In this document: piece by piece, positions 26,254-39,729 of the stretch
Position numbering within the stretch: the stretch's first letter is position 1
Layout: every line of letters starts with the position of its first letter
Source of the DNA: Hydrogenovibrio crunogenus
GTDB lineage: Bacteria; Pseudomonadota; Gammaproteobacteria; Thiomicrospirales; Thiomicrospiraceae
Length of the DNA: 64,000 bases
NCBI RefSeq assembly: GCF_004786015.1
Contig: NZ_CP032096.1
Location: 1,922,001-1,986,000, forward strand
Reading direction: 5' to 3'
Position numbers and translations under genes: made by a program
Notes under the pieces: model-generated
Told to the model about the DNA's origin: nothing
The model's database searches: none
What the model saw: only the letters and a program-made list of their open reading frames with translations

Positions 26254-27537
26254 CTAATGGTTTGCGTGCGCGTTATGAGCAGGTTTCTGTCCGCTTAAAC
26301 GACGCAAATTTGATTGCACCTGACTTTCAGAGTCGATCAAGAATTGTCCGGAAATGACAACTTCTTCGTTCGGTTGAATCCCTGAAATCACTTCAACGAT
26401 GCCTTGAGTCTGCATCCCAGTAACGACTTTTTTCACCTTGAAGCTTCCACTTTCGTTCTTAACCACCACGCGTTTGCTTTCACCATCATCAATTACCGCT
26501 TCTAACGGAATCGCCAAGACATCGCGTTTTGGTCCACCATAAATAATGGTTTCCACCAACATGTTAGGTTTGAACTTCTGCTGGGCGTTATTCAAAGGAA
26601 TTCGCACCTTGAATGCTTGGGTCACAGGGTCGGCCGTTGGATATAAATAATCAATTTGGCTTTCCCAGTGTTTTCCAGGGTAGGCCGGTGTTTTAATGTC
26701 CACCGTCAACCCTTCTTTTAACCAATCTTGCTGAAGCGGCAAGACTTCGGCTTCCACCCAAACGGTTGATAAATCCATTAAACTCATGAGTTCGGTTTGC
26801 GGCTGAACATACATGCCGGTTTGCACACTTAAGTCATTCACAAATCCCGTTTGAGGCGCATAAACCGGAACTTTATGGATAGGAGAGCCTTTTTTAGCGA
26901 GTGCTTTAATTGTACGGCTGTCGAGTCCTAACAGTTGCAAACGCACCTTCGCCGAATCGACCAGCGAATTGGCTTGTTGACCTAAACGACGCTGATTGTG
27001 TATGACCTGCAAATAATCTTGCTGTGCCGCCACAATTTCTGGGGAATAAATTCGGTACAGTAACTGCCCTTTTTCAATGGCATCTCCATTATTACGAACC
27101 GCCAAATCGCTGATCCAACCGGAAGCTCGTGGGTGAACGTGCACCACTTTTGTTTCATCGGCCACTACTTTTCCAAAAGTAGGCATGTATTTCCACAGCG
27201 TGTGTTTTTCCGCCTTCGCCGTGCGAATGGAAAATTTCTGTTGTAATCCGACAGCTGAAGCGTCTGTAGCTGAAGCACCTGAATTTACTTCAATTTCAGG
27301 TGCCGTTTCCATCTGAGAAAAACGTTGTTTAACTAGGTCCATACCGCAGATTGGGCAGGTACCGGGATGGTCCCGCACAATTTGTGGATGCATGGGGCAA
27401 ACATATTTGTAAACCCCTTCGTTTTCGCCAAAGGATGGCGGAGAACTATCGGAGTCTTTTTGAGCCGCATAGACTTGAAGCCCGGGCATAGAAGTAAAAA
27501 TAAGTGATAGAAACAACCAAAATAATCGAGTCATCAT
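26254..27537 (-). CDS. cusB: RND periplasmic adaptor, CusB-type with heavy-metal-binding domain
   Basis: A 427-aa membrane fusion protein with signal peptide. A heavy-metal-binding domain follows (about residues 43-70: [21 protein letters not shown]), as in many CusB/CzcB proteins. The barrel-sandwich parts are [36 protein letters not shown] and [22 protein letters not shown]. The C-terminus NAHANH is His-containing. It likely collects periplasmic copper and hands it to the RND pump encoded next. Confidence 0.88.
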   Translation of the reverse strand: MMTRLFWLFLSLIFTSMPGLQVYAAQKDSDSSPPSFGENEGVYKYVCPMHPQIVRDHPGTCPICGMDLVKQRFSQMETAPEIEVNSGASATDASAVGLQQKFSIRTAKAEKHTLWKYMPTFGKVVADETKVVHVHPRASGWISDLAVRNNGDAIEKGQLLYRIYSPEIVAAQQDYLQVIHNQRRLGQQANSLVDSAKVRLQLLGLDSRTIKALAKKGSPIHKVPVYAPQTGFVNDLSVQTGMYVQPQTELMSLMDLSTVWVEAEVLPLQQDWLKEGLTVDIKTPAYPGKHWESQIDYLYPTADPVTQAFKVRIPLNNAQQKFKPNMLVETIIYGGPKRDVLAIPLEAVIDDGESKRVVVKNESGSFKVKKVVTGMQTQGIVEVISGIQPNEEVVISGQFLIDSESQVQSNLRRLSGQKPAHNAHANH

Positions 27538-27653
27538 AATAATCCTTTTAGTCTTCTTTTAACGCCAATACACTGTGATTGGATGTAAAAAGAAATGAAA
27601 CAGACCTGATCTCCCCTTTATTTAGGACAAACAGGCAATTAATCTAGAAGAAA

Positions 27654-28031
27654 TTATGAAAATTTGGGAGGACGCTTTTCGTGAGTCAGTTCAGCCGAAA
27701 CCAGTGTTGAAGTACTCGGTTGGACAAAAGACGCAACCACTGGTTGGAAAGAATAATCAATAAAAGGAGCGATATCGACCGAATGCATTGAAAAATGACA
27801 TGATGGACCACAATGACAATCATCACCACACGATGGACAATGCATATCCGATGTTGAATCATGTTGACAACAGTCATGGGCAGATGCCATGTCGTGATGA
27901 GACATATTAGACATACATGACGCATGCTCAGCTTGCTGAGAAGCTGATATCGTTTCTGTTTCTGAAGCAACCGTAAGTTGCAACTGACTGAACAGAAAAA
28001 CAAAAATGAGCGCGATATATGAAAATTTCAT
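27654..28031 (-). CDS. CopL-like Cys/His/Met-rich exported peptide
   Basis: A 125-aa protein with an N-terminal signal peptide (to about residue 23). A metal-binding stretch follows with clustered residues: SCMSNMSHHDM, HDCCQHD, MHCPSCGDDCHCGPSCHF. The tail is EKRPPKFS. It resembles CopL/DUF2946-type small proteins that sit at the head of copper-resistance operons. It is 116 bp upstream of cusB on the same strand and may be a copper sensor-leader or a buffer. The similarity is to pattern and context, not proven homology. Confidence 0.6.
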   Translation of the reverse strand: MKFSYIALIFVFLFSQLQLTVASETETISASQQAEHASCMSNMSHHDMASAHDCCQHDSTSDMHCPSCGDDCHCGPSCHFSMHSVDIAPFIDYSFQPVVASFVQPSTSTLVSAELTHEKRPPKFS

Positions 28032-28042
28032 AGCTAAAGTCT

Positions 28043-28072
28043 AAAACAAATAAAATCCAAAAACAAATAAAA
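28043..28072. repeat. Two 13-bp direct repeats upstream of the copper efflux operon
   Basis: AAAACAAATAAAA occurs at 28043-28055 and 28060-28072, with 17 bp between starts, just ahead of the CopL-like gene. Possibly a regulator site, possibly only A-rich leader. Confidence 0.3.
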
Positions 28073-28128
28073 ATAATTTGTGTGCTTTAAATGAAATCGA
28101 TATGATGCCAAAAAAGAATACCTTTTAA

Positions 28129-28138
28129 CCAGGCCTGA
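28129..28138. repeat. Dispersed palindrome, one-base variant (CCAGGCCTGA)
   Basis: Core CAGGCCTG intact in the short intergenic region before the small gene at 28174. Confidence 0.6.
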
Positions 28139-28173
28139 CCACTTGAAAGATCTCCCAATCAAAAGGAAACGCC

Positions 28174-28353
28174 ATGAATCAACCTAAAGATTCAGACAAA
28201 ACATTGGATGAACGTACGGTGTTAAAAGAGCTTCTAATACAAGCACAGCAAGAAGCCAGCCACCAAAGACGACCCACTTTGGAATTAACCGATGAACAAT
28301 CTAGGCAACTGGCATTACAGATTAAAAAAATCCTGAGAAAGCATTTGAACTAA
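28174..28353 (+). CDS. Small hypothetical protein, 59 aa
   Basis: An ATG with AGGA at good spacing opens a 59-residue frame beginning MNQPKDSDKTLDERTVL and ending LRKHLN. It is charged and probably helical, with no cysteines or membrane segment. Its stop overlaps the end of the convergent DJ-1 gene by four bases, a tight fit that supports a real gene. I do not recognise a family. Confidence 0.5.
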   Translation: MNQPKDSDKTLDERTVLKELLIQAQQEASHQRRPTLELTDEQSRQLALQIKKILRKHLN

Positions 28354-28907
28354 ATTTGAAGGGCTGCCTGTACTTCAGCGCGCTTCGGAGCCCCTACTAA
28401 CATTTCAATTAAAGTCAAAGCAAACGCAATTGCGGTTCCAGGACCGCGGGAAGTAATAATTTGGCCATCCACAACCACAGGTTCGTTCAGATAAGTCATC
28501 CCCTCTGCCGGATGCTGATCGATCACGCCTGGAAAACTGGTGGCTTGCTTGCCTTCCAGAAGACCTGCCGACACCAACACCTTAGGTGCCGCACAAATGG
28601 CACCGACATAACCGCCCGCTACCAACACATTTTTTAAGAGTTGATGCAATCGCAGATCTTTATTCAAGTGATCTGCCCCTGGAAGGCCACCCGGAAGCAC
28701 GACTAAATCAAACGGCGTTTTCAACACAGACTCTAATGTAGTCTGTGCGATTAATTGAACACCTCGACTCGCCGTAATGGTCCGATTATCATCAAGACTG
28801 GCCGTGACTACCTCTATTTCAGCTCGAACCAACAAATCAATCAAAGTGACGGCTTCTATCTCTTCGCATCCTTGCGCCAGTGGAATTAGTACCTTTTTTT
28901 GACTCAT
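28350..28907 (-). CDS. DJ-1/PfpI family protein (YajL-like)
   Basis: A 185-aa DJ-1 superfamily protein. The opening KKVLIPLAQGCEEIEAVTLIDLLVRA holds the conserved glutamate, VLPGGLPGADHL follows, and the nucleophile elbow AICAAP holds the reactive cysteine. Closest in style to YajL/DJ-1 deglycase or chaperone proteins that protect thiols. Its start overlaps the ctpA stop (ATGA), so the two are translated from one mRNA. Confidence 0.88.
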   Translation of the reverse strand: MSQKKVLIPLAQGCEEIEAVTLIDLLVRAEIEVVTASLDDNRTITASRGVQLIAQTTLESVLKTPFDLVVLPGGLPGADHLNKDLRLHQLLKNVLVAGGYVGAICAAPKVLVSAGLLEGKQATSFPGVIDQHPAEGMTYLNEPVVVDGQIITSRGPGTAIAFALTLIEMLVGAPKRAEVQAALQI

Positions 28908-30256
28908 TCATGTCCTCGCATCTGTTGTGTAAAGTACATGCCTTTTAGTAAGCTTAATGCTTCATGCAGTTCATAGTCATTGGCCAGTAGCTCTTCAAGT
29001 GCTTTATCTGCTTTCTGGACGACTTTTTCCGCTTGTTTTTTGTCATCTTCATTATCTAAATGACCTGATAAATCTTTTTCTTTAATTCGAGTAAAGTCAG
29101 CCGCTTTCAATTTTTCAATTTTCACTTGATCAATTTTAATATCTGGCACAATCCCTTCCGCTTGAATAGAACGTCCAGACGGTGTGAAATAACGTGCCGT
29201 TGTTACTTTAATGGCCCCACCATTATTTAATGGAATCAAAGTTTGAACAGAGCCTTTACCAAAACTGGTACGACCGGCAATTAACGCACGTCTTTGATCC
29301 TGTAAAGCACCCGATACGATTTCTGAAGCCGAAGCAGAGCCTTCATTAATCAATACCACAATCGGTTTACCGTTAAGGACATCTCCTTCTTCCGCTTCAA
29401 AACGCATTTCTGAGTTTTTAACGCGCCCTTTCGTATAAACGATTAAGCCATCATTTAAAAAAGCATCCGAGACTTGTACTGCTGCCCGTAAAACACCACC
29501 GGGATTGTTTCTTAAATCCAACACTAAACCATTCAGTGGTTTTTTATTTTCCTTTTCTAACGCCTTAATCGATTTAATTAAATCTTCACCGGTACGCAGT
29601 TGGAACTGACTGATACGAACATACCCCATCCCATCTTTTAATAACTGCTCTTTAACACTCTTCACTTTTATAATAGCGCGAGTCAAAACCATCACAATCG
29701 GTTTATCTACACCATCGCGGACAATTGTTAATGTGATTTTTGAACCGGGCTTGCCTCGCATAATCTTAACTGCCTCAGCTAATGACTTACCTTTGACAGG
29801 ATGTTCATCCAACTTGATGATTAAGTCACCTGCTTTCACACCAGCTTTTTGCGCAGGAGTATCATCAATCGGCGAAACCACTTTCACAAATCCGTCTTCC
29901 ATACCAACTTCCATACCCAGTCCACCAAACTGACCGGTTGTATGTTCTTCCATTCTTTTATAATTTTTAGGCGGAAGATAAGCCGAATGAGGGTCTAAGC
30001 TTGACAACATCCCATCAATCGCCCCTTCTAACAATTTTTTATCTTCAATCGGTTCAACATAATCCGTTGAAATTCGATCAAAGACTTCCACAAATGCGCG
30101 CAGCTCTTCTAATGGCACCGCCACTTCTTTTGTCGCTTCAGCTCCAGCATCTCCACTCTTTCCTTCAGCCCAGACACTGGTTCCAACAACTGCCATTGCG
30201 CCTAAAATTGCGCCAAAAAACATCCAAAAACTTTTCTTTGCCCAAGTTACTTTCAC
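28904..30256 (-). CDS. ctpA: S41 carboxy-terminal processing peptidase
   Basis: A 450-aa exported protease with an N-terminal signal/anchor (residues about 9-30). The PDZ domain is QFGGLGMEVGMEDGFVKVVSPIDDTPAQKAGVKAGDLIIKLD. The S41 core has LRNNPGG, the catalytic serine in GSASASEIVSGALQD and the lysine in TSFGKGSVQT. It trims periplasmic proteins at their C-termini. It shares an operon with the DJ-1 gene. The acidic/lysine-rich C-terminal region (about 390-450) is helical. Confidence 0.9.
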   Translation of the reverse strand: MKVTWAKKSFWMFFGAILGAMAVVGTSVWAEGKSGDAGAEATKEVAVPLEELRAFVEVFDRISTDYVEPIEDKKLLEGAIDGMLSSLDPHSAYLPPKNYKRMEEHTTGQFGGLGMEVGMEDGFVKVVSPIDDTPAQKAGVKAGDLIIKLDEHPVKGKSLAEAVKIMRGKPGSKITLTIVRDGVDKPIVMVLTRAIIKVKSVKEQLLKDGMGYVRISQFQLRTGEDLIKSIKALEKENKKPLNGLVLDLRNNPGGVLRAAVQVSDAFLNDGLIVYTKGRVKNSEMRFEAEEGDVLNGKPIVVLINEGSASASEIVSGALQDQRRALIAGRTSFGKGSVQTLIPLNNGGAIKVTTARYFTPSGRSIQAEGIVPDIKIDQVKIEKLKAADFTRIKEKDLSGHLDNEDDKKQAEKVVQKADKALEELLANDYELHEALSLLKGMYFTQQMRGHE

Positions 30257-30330
30257 TCTTTACTCCAAGGATTTATAGCTTTTTAACTCTAAAAGCACCG
30301 TAAAAATTAATTTAGTCCCATTATAAGTTA

Positions 30331-30349
30331 ACTTTAAGTGACTTTAGTG
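30331..30349 (+). promoter_or_regulatory. Direct repeat upstream of arsR
   Basis: ACTTTAAGTG is followed at once by ACTTTAGTG, in the 157-bp AT-rich gap between ctpA and the ArsR gene. Candidate operator; weak evidence. Confidence 0.25.
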
Positions 30350-30413
30350 TACTATTTATTTAGAATTAACATTTAAGCATATTTTTATATAACTATAAGA
30401 TGGTGACAGAATA

Positions 30414-30725
30414 ATGGAAGAAGTAAACCCATTGGCAATAAAAGAAGAAAACATTGAAAAAGCATCTAAAGCATTAAAAGCAATGGGACATCCGCTAAGA
30501 TTAAAGATTCTATGTGTATTAGGAGACAGTGAACTACCTGTTATGGACATTGTTTCTAAAGTAGGAACCACTCAAAGTAACATTTCACAACACATTGATA
30601 TCTTAAGAGAAAAAGAAATTATTACGTCAAGAAGAGAAGGTAGCAAAATTCTATGCCGAGTAAGAGACCCGCAAATTCTGAACTTACTTGAAGCAATGCA
30701 AGGGCCTGTAAACCAAATTGTGTAA
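30414..30725 (+). CDS. ArsR-family transcriptional regulator, 3' end formed by the IS element
   Basis: A 103-aa winged-helix repressor-type protein: ALKAMGHPLRLKILCVLGDSELPVMDIVSKVGTTQSNISQHIDILREKEIITSRREGSKILCRV covers the whole HTH and wing. No metal-binding cysteine pair (ELCVCDL) is present; the only cysteines are C34 and C80-type positions in strands, so a redox or sulfur signal is possible. The last codons GTG TAA lie inside the left terminal repeat of the IS256 element at 30720, so the native C-terminus has been replaced. Any genes it once headed are now beyond the element. Confidence 0.8.
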   Translation: MEEVNPLAIKEENIEKASKALKAMGHPLRLKILCVLGDSELPVMDIVSKVGTTQSNISQHIDILREKEIITSRREGSKILCRVRDPQILNLLEAMQGPVNQIV

Positions 30726-32000
30726 ACGCTCATAGTTTAAAATTCCCCGAAAAGGAAAATCACTATGAGCAACATCGACCAAGAAAAACTCAAAGCCATG
30801 GCCGCTGAGCTGGCCAAGGATATCAAAACTCAGAGCGACTTGTCTGACCTCTCAGCCAGTCTGCTTAAAATGACCGTTGAAGCCGCCCTCGGTGCTGAAA
30901 TGGAAGAGCACCTGGGCTATCCCAAGCACCACAGTTCCGACAGCGACAACAGCCGAAACGGCTATTCATTTAAAACCCTCAAAGGCGACCATGGCGAAGT
31001 GGAAATCGCCATCCCTCGGGATCGCCAGAGTGAGTTTAACCCCACCATTATCAAAAAAGGCGAAACCCGCCTGACCAGCATGGATGACCAGATACTGGCG
31101 CTTTATGCCAAAGGCATGACCACCCGAGACATTGTGGCAACGTTCAAAGAGATGTATGGCGCTGATGTCTCGCCAACACTGATCTCCAAGGTCACCGAAG
31201 CGGTCATGGAAAAAGTCACCCTCTGGCGTTCTCGTCCGTTGGACGAAGTCTATCCGCTGCTGTATCTCGATGGTATTGTCATCAAGGTCCGCCAGGACAA
31301 ACAGGTGGTGCGAAAAACCATGTATGTAGCGCTTGGCGTCAATACCGACGGCCAAAAAGAATGCCTGGGCCTGTGGCTGTCTGAGACCGAGTCATCCAAG
31401 TTCTGGTTGAGCGTTTTAAACGACCTTGAAGCCCGAGGCGTCAAGGACATACTGGTCGCAAGCGTTGATGGCCTGACGGGCTTTCCTGAGGCCATCAATA
31501 CCGTCTACCCTCAGGCAGATGTTCAACTTTGCATTGTGCACATGGTGCGCAATTCCCTGCGTTATGTTGGCTACAAAGAGCGCAAACAGGTCGCCAACGA
31601 CCTCAAACAGGTTTACCAGTCAGTGACCGAAGAAGAAGCTCTGTTGGCGCTTGAGCAGTTCGAGACCAAATGGGATGACAAATTCCCCAATATCGGTCGT
31701 TCCTGGCGCAACAACTGGGACAATGTGGCCACGCTGTTCCAGTACCCTCAGGCGATCCGCAAGGTGATCTATACGACGAATGCGATTGAATCTTTGAACT
31801 CGGTGATTCGCAAAGCCACCAAGAATCGCAAGATCTTCAGCCATGATAACTCGGCCTTTAAAATCATTTTTCTGGCCATTGAATCGGCCTCAAAAAAATG
31901 GACCATGCCGATTCGAGACTGGAAATTAGCCATGAACCAGTTTATGATTCTGCATGAAGAACGCTTGAAACCTTATGTTTGATCAACCGAGCGTTTACAC
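30720..32000 (+). mobile_element. IS256-family insertion sequence
   Basis: About 1.28 kb bounded by the inverted repeats GTGTAAACGCTC (30720-30731) and GAGCGTTTACAC (31989-32000). It holds one transposase gene. I saw no clear 8-9 bp target duplication, so the ends may extend a few bases, or one flank has changed. It contains no CCAGGCCTGG copy, in keeping with foreign origin. Confidence 0.85.
30765..31982 (+). CDS. IS256-family transposase
   Basis: A 405-aa transposase of the mutator/IS256 group. MEEHLGYPKH, NSRNGYSFKTLKGDHGEVEIAIPRDRQSEFNP and TTRDI are the family's N-terminal blocks. The catalytic DDE core includes YLDGIVIKVRQD, SVDGLTGFPEAI, QLCIVHMVRNSLRYV and TTNAIESLNSVIRKATKNR. It appears intact with a ribosome binding site (AAGGAAAA) upstream. 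GC-richer codon use than the neighbouring ArsR and HDOD genes is visible. Confidence 0.95.
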   Translation: MSNIDQEKLKAMAAELAKDIKTQSDLSDLSASLLKMTVEAALGAEMEEHLGYPKHHSSDSDNSRNGYSFKTLKGDHGEVEIAIPRDRQSEFNPTIIKKGETRLTSMDDQILALYAKGMTTRDIVATFKEMYGADVSPTLISKVTEAVMEKVTLWRSRPLDEVYPLLYLDGIVIKVRQDKQVVRKTMYVALGVNTDGQKECLGLWLSETESSKFWLSVLNDLEARGVKDILVASVDGLTGFPEAINTVYPQADVQLCIVHMVRNSLRYVGYKERKQVANDLKQVYQSVTEEEALLALEQFETKWDDKFPNIGRSWRNNWDNVATLFQYPQAIRKVIYTTNAIESLNSVIRKATKNRKIFSHDNSAFKIIFLAIESASKKWTMPIRDWKLAMNQFMILHEERLKPYV

Positions 32001-32103
32001 AGAATTATTTACAGGCTCGCAATGCAACAAACATTCTGCCCAGTTTAAAAGCGTTTAAATATAGGTTTAAAATAACCATTGGACTTGCCGTCCTTTGGCC
32101 TAT

Positions 32104-32853
32104 TTAGCGCGTCGCCATTCTTAAATCAAACTGTTGTCTTTCTGGACTGATGAGCGAACCATTATCATTTTTAGCAATTACTTTTGGTTCAACTGATTCT
32201 TCAGCCGCAACTAATTGTTGTGCATCATTCCTGTTATTTTCTGTTGCTTGATTATTGTTAGTTGTTTGGTCTTTCTCATCAGAACGTGCTAATTCCATTC
32301 TTGCATTATTCGCCATTTGCATGGCCGCCCGAGCCACACTGTAATCTTGTGAAGAAGGTTTTGCTGGGGCCATCGCTGCGGCTTGTACTTGTTGTGCTTT
32401 CAACAGCGTCGCTTCAGGGTCCCCTGCTATTGGGCTGGTATCAATGCCCACTTCACCACCAATCGCATAACGATTACCATCTGGACCAGTCTGATAAACA
32501 TAACTGGCACCACTGGTAACATATTGCCCACCCACACCCAAATGGGCTTGTTCATGTGCCTTTACTTCTAAATCTCTGACCTTAAGTTGCTGAATAATTT
32601 GTGCAACTTCTTGCTCATTTTTTTTCTGATCAGCAATTGCTCGGCTTTTTTCATCTGTTTGATTATTTTCTGCACCGCTCTGGGTGCTTGTTTTTAGAGT
32701 TGATTGAAAGGTATCCAACGCTGAAGTTCTAGACTTCGATGGGATTAGAATCTCATTAGCGGGAGTCGTATCTAACTTGTGATCAGGCACATTTTGACTG
32801 ATTACTCCATGGGGAGATGCATTAGGAGATATTGTATTAAGCGAAACAACCAT
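32104..32853 (-). CDS. Putative metalloprotease (SprA-related family)
   Basis: A 249-aa protein with a long low-complexity N-terminus. A conserved block follows: VRDLEVKAHEQAHLGVGGQYVTSGASYVYQTGPDGNRYAIGGEVGIDTSPIAGDPEATLLKAQQV. It holds a zinc-metalloprotease-like HEQAH (H100-H104) and matches a widespread family annotated as putative metalloprotease related to eukaryotic SprA. Protease activity is not established. The C-terminus is Asn/Gln-rich. It stands alone between the IS element and the HDOD gene. Confidence 0.7.
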   Translation of the reverse strand: MVVSLNTISPNASPHGVISQNVPDHKLDTTPANEILIPSKSRTSALDTFQSTLKTSTQSGAENNQTDEKSRAIADQKKNEQEVAQIIQQLKVRDLEVKAHEQAHLGVGGQYVTSGASYVYQTGPDGNRYAIGGEVGIDTSPIAGDPEATLLKAQQVQAAAMAPAKPSSQDYSVARAAMQMANNARMELARSDEKDQTTNNNQATENNRNDAQQLVAAEESVEPKVIAKNDNGSLISPERQQFDLRMATR

Positions 32854-33014
32854 AATATAACACGCATTGATGATTCAATAACTCAAGTATAACACCATGA
32901 TTTTTAAATGTTAATTAATAATTTTATGAAGGAAATCAACTTTTTGCCTAAAACATATTTGTTTTAGGACAAATATTGGTAGAATCTCTACTCAATAAAA
33001 CTACGTACTATTTT

Positions 33015-33872
33015 ATGGAAAATTTAATCAAGAAAGCCGCTACATTATTATCAACTATTGAAGTACCTGATTTACCTGAAGTCATTTTACTTTTAAAAGA
33101 AGAACTTAATAAAAAATTCCCCAATACAGTCACCATTGCAAGCTTAATCAGCAAAGACCCACAATTACTGGCTGAATTTCTAGCCTTAGTGAATACAAAT
33201 GTCACCAGTGAAAGATCTTTAATTCGTGATGCAAAAGCTGCAGTTAATCTGCTTGGATTGGATGATATACTGAATCTTTTTGTATCAACAATTATTTCAA
33301 ATTTAGTTGCTCAAAATGCGCTCGAAAAATCCATCCTCACTCATGGCGCAAAATCAGGATTAGCTGCCGCAGAACTATCCTATTGGGTATATGATGTATC
33401 AAGATCACAGGCTTATATGGCAGGTCTTATGCAGAATATCGGTGCTATCTATTTGTCTAAATTAGAGCCTGATTTATATGAAGAAATGTTCATAGCCTCA
33501 CTGAGTAATCCAATATCAGCTTATCAAAATGAGTTAAAACATTATCAAACGAGCCATGTCTATGTTGGTAGTCTATTAGCCAAAAAATGGCACCTTCAAC
33601 CAGAAATTTATAAAACGATTCTGTTCCACCATGATATTGATTTCGCAATCAAAACAGTTGGAAACCAAACTATTAAACATTTAACAGCGCTCACCATACT
33701 TTCAAATTACATCGTCAGCTCAACAGATCAGGATCTATATATTAATCAAGAATTAAAAGAATATCGCGATGCCGCCAAACAAGTGCTTTCGCTCCCTGAC
33801 AACGCGCTCACAGCAGCGATGGCAGCGGTCAATAAGTGGGGAAGTAAAGGCTTGGTTAATGCCAGCCATTAA
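33015..33872 (+). CDS. HDOD-domain protein
   Basis: A 285-aa protein with an HDOD domain: IEVPDLPEVILLLKEELNKKFPNTVTIASLISKDPQLLAEFLALVN, then AAVNLLGLDDI and the region around YMAGLMQNIGAIYL where HD phosphohydrolases have catalytic HD residues; these are absent here, as usual for HDOD. Such proteins are signalling adaptors, often linked to c-di-GMP or chemotaxis. A TTG at 32976 could extend it, but the ATG at 33015 matches the domain start. Base composition is AT-rich like arsR. Confidence 0.8.
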   Translation: MENLIKKAATLLSTIEVPDLPEVILLLKEELNKKFPNTVTIASLISKDPQLLAEFLALVNTNVTSERSLIRDAKAAVNLLGLDDILNLFVSTIISNLVAQNALEKSILTHGAKSGLAAAELSYWVYDVSRSQAYMAGLMQNIGAIYLSKLEPDLYEEMFIASLSNPISAYQNELKHYQTSHVYVGSLLAKKWHLQPEIYKTILFHHDIDFAIKTVGNQTIKHLTALTILSNYIVSSTDQDLYINQELKEYRDAAKQVLSLPDNALTAAMAAVNKWGSKGLVNASH

Positions 33873-33970
33873 TAGTGCACTGAGATTGGCTACCCTTTGA
33901 TATCGTCTTAATTCAATCAAGACTGGCAGTCTATTTTCAGCAGAATATCTGGAATCACTGAATTTTAGAC

Positions 33971-34009
33971 AAAAAAAAGCCCGTAGTGATTGAACAGCTA
34001 CGGGCTTTT
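33971..34009 (-). terminator. rRNA operon terminator
   Basis: Stem AAAAGCCCGTAG / CTACGGGCTTTT (33975-33986 and 33998-34009) with an eight-U tract on the minus strand, placed 12 bp after the 5S gene. It also faces the HDOD gene and may act in both directions. Confidence 0.9.
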
Positions 34010-34020
34010 CGGAATATAAG

Positions 34021-34136
34021 CTTGGGGATGACCTACTCTCACATGCCACCTGACACACTACCATCGGCGCTAAGACGTTTCACTTCTGAGTTCGGAAAGG
34101 GATCAGGTGGTTCCATCTTGCTATTGTCCCCAAGCA
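34021..34136 (-). rRNA. rrf: 5S ribosomal RNA
   Basis: About 116 nt. The complementary ends (TGCTTGGGGA and TCCCCAAGC-type) pair, and the core GAACCACCTGATCCC, CCGAACTCAGAAGTGAAAC and GGTAGTGTG match 5S rRNA. Ends are approximate. Confidence 0.93.
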
Positions 34137-34303
34137 ATGGGGTTATGTAAGCGGTTCATTGTCATGAACCACTCACTGAATTTGGAAAAATCTCTGTTTA
34201 AATCTTAACTTAGGCTTCAATGATCTTTAGAGTCTTACTCAAGCTCAAACATGTCAACCTTCAGTTCATCCATTGATAAACAAAAGTTACTTTTGAGTTG
34301 TAT

Positions 34304-37164
<2,861 letters not shown>

Positions 37165-37621
37165 ATACAACTCAAAAATAACCTTATGCCTTTTGTTAAC
37201 TCCACAAGTTCTGGTAGCTATACCATTTATGAACTGCTTCTGTTTATAAGATCTAATGAGTGTACGTAACTAAAAGTTTTTTACGCTGACATGTTCTCGC
37301 TTGAGTTTGTATCGTGATTTTAATATCGGAACCTTTACATTCGTCATATCAAAATCATTGAACTCTTAAGATACATTGTTACCTCGTTAGCCCAGTCGTT
37401 GGAGACAACTGGACTAACTCAATAAACTGGCGACACTTCAAACTAATTAAAGTTTAAAGTGCTGTCGTTATCATCAAATAACGCCAGTTTATTGTTTCTA
37501 AGTTTATTTTTTAACTTAGAGATTTTTCCTAATTTTTAAAGAACTTCTTTGTTTCTTCAGCCAATATGACTGTTAATAAACTCTAGTTACTTTTGTAACT
37601 AAAACTCATTAACAGGGATAT
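37165..37621 (-). other. Spacer between tRNA-Ala and 23S rRNA
   Basis: This 457-bp non-coding stretch holds the arm of the RNase III stem for 23S processing next to 37165, and a boxA antitermination element at 37532-37545. No gene is seen. Confidence 0.8.
37532..37545 (-). promoter_or_regulatory. boxA antitermination element in the 16S-23S spacer
   Basis: AGTTCTTTAAAAAT on the minus strand, identical over 14 bases to the leader boxA at 39631. Confidence 0.75.
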
Positions 37622-37697
37622 TGGTGGAGCTATGCGGGATCGAACCGCAGACCTCCTGCGTGCAAGGCAGGCGCTCTCCCAGCTGAGCTATAGCCCC
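37622..37697 (-). tRNA. tRNA-Ala (TGC)
   Basis: 76 nt with encoded CCA. Acceptor GGGGCTA pairs with TAGCTCC, and the anticodon loop CTTGCAC gives TGC. The T arm GCGGTTCGATCCCGC is intact. Confidence 0.97.
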
Positions 37698-37766
37698 AAT
37701 CGGGTAATCAGCAGGTGATCTTTCTTCCCCTGATTTCATTTCTGACTAACGATTTAGTGCAAAAAT

Positions 37767-37843
<77 letters not shown>

Positions 37844-37920
37844 AGGTCGTTCTCATCTTTTCAGTAATTCAGAAATAATTTATGTGAAAGCTAGCTTAAG
37901 CTCGCAACCGTCTTTGTCTT

Positions 37921-39476
<1,556 letters not shown>

Positions 39477-39630
39477 AATCTTGATTATGTTTTTTAATGA
39501 GCTTAACTGCTCACAAAACTCTCGAAATTAACAAGGTACATGTTTTACCATATACATAGTTGTCGAGATTTTTTATATTTGCGGTTACTCACTTAAGTAA
39601 CTTCCACATAAATTATCTCTGAATTACCTG

Positions 39631-39644
39631 ATTTTTAAAGAACT
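39631..39644 (-). promoter_or_regulatory. boxA antitermination element in the rRNA leader
   Basis: AGTTCTTTAAAAAT on the minus strand, upstream of 16S, identical to the spacer copy at 37532. Confidence 0.8.
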
Positions 39645-39699
39645 CTTGGTCTTCCTTACCAAGCCGTCTCACTTCGTGTTCCGTCTCAGTAAGCCGAGT

Positions 39700-39729
39700 A
39701 TTATAGGCTTAACTTCTAATCAGCGTCAA
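39700..39729 (-). promoter_or_regulatory. rRNA operon promoter
   Basis: Minus-strand -35 TTGACG (39724-39729), 18-bp spacer, -10 TATAAT (39700-39705), then a GC-containing discriminator (ACTCGGC). It lies about 220 bp before 16S. Confidence 0.8.

Noticed and set aside
30712-32008. Target-site duplication of the IS256 element
   Set aside because: The 8 bp on each side (ACCAAATT and AGAATTAT) do not match, so none is claimed.
32001-32106. Open frame after the IS element as the missing 3' part of arsR
   Set aside because: The frame reads to 32106 but shows no ArsR-like pattern and overlaps the end of the next gene.
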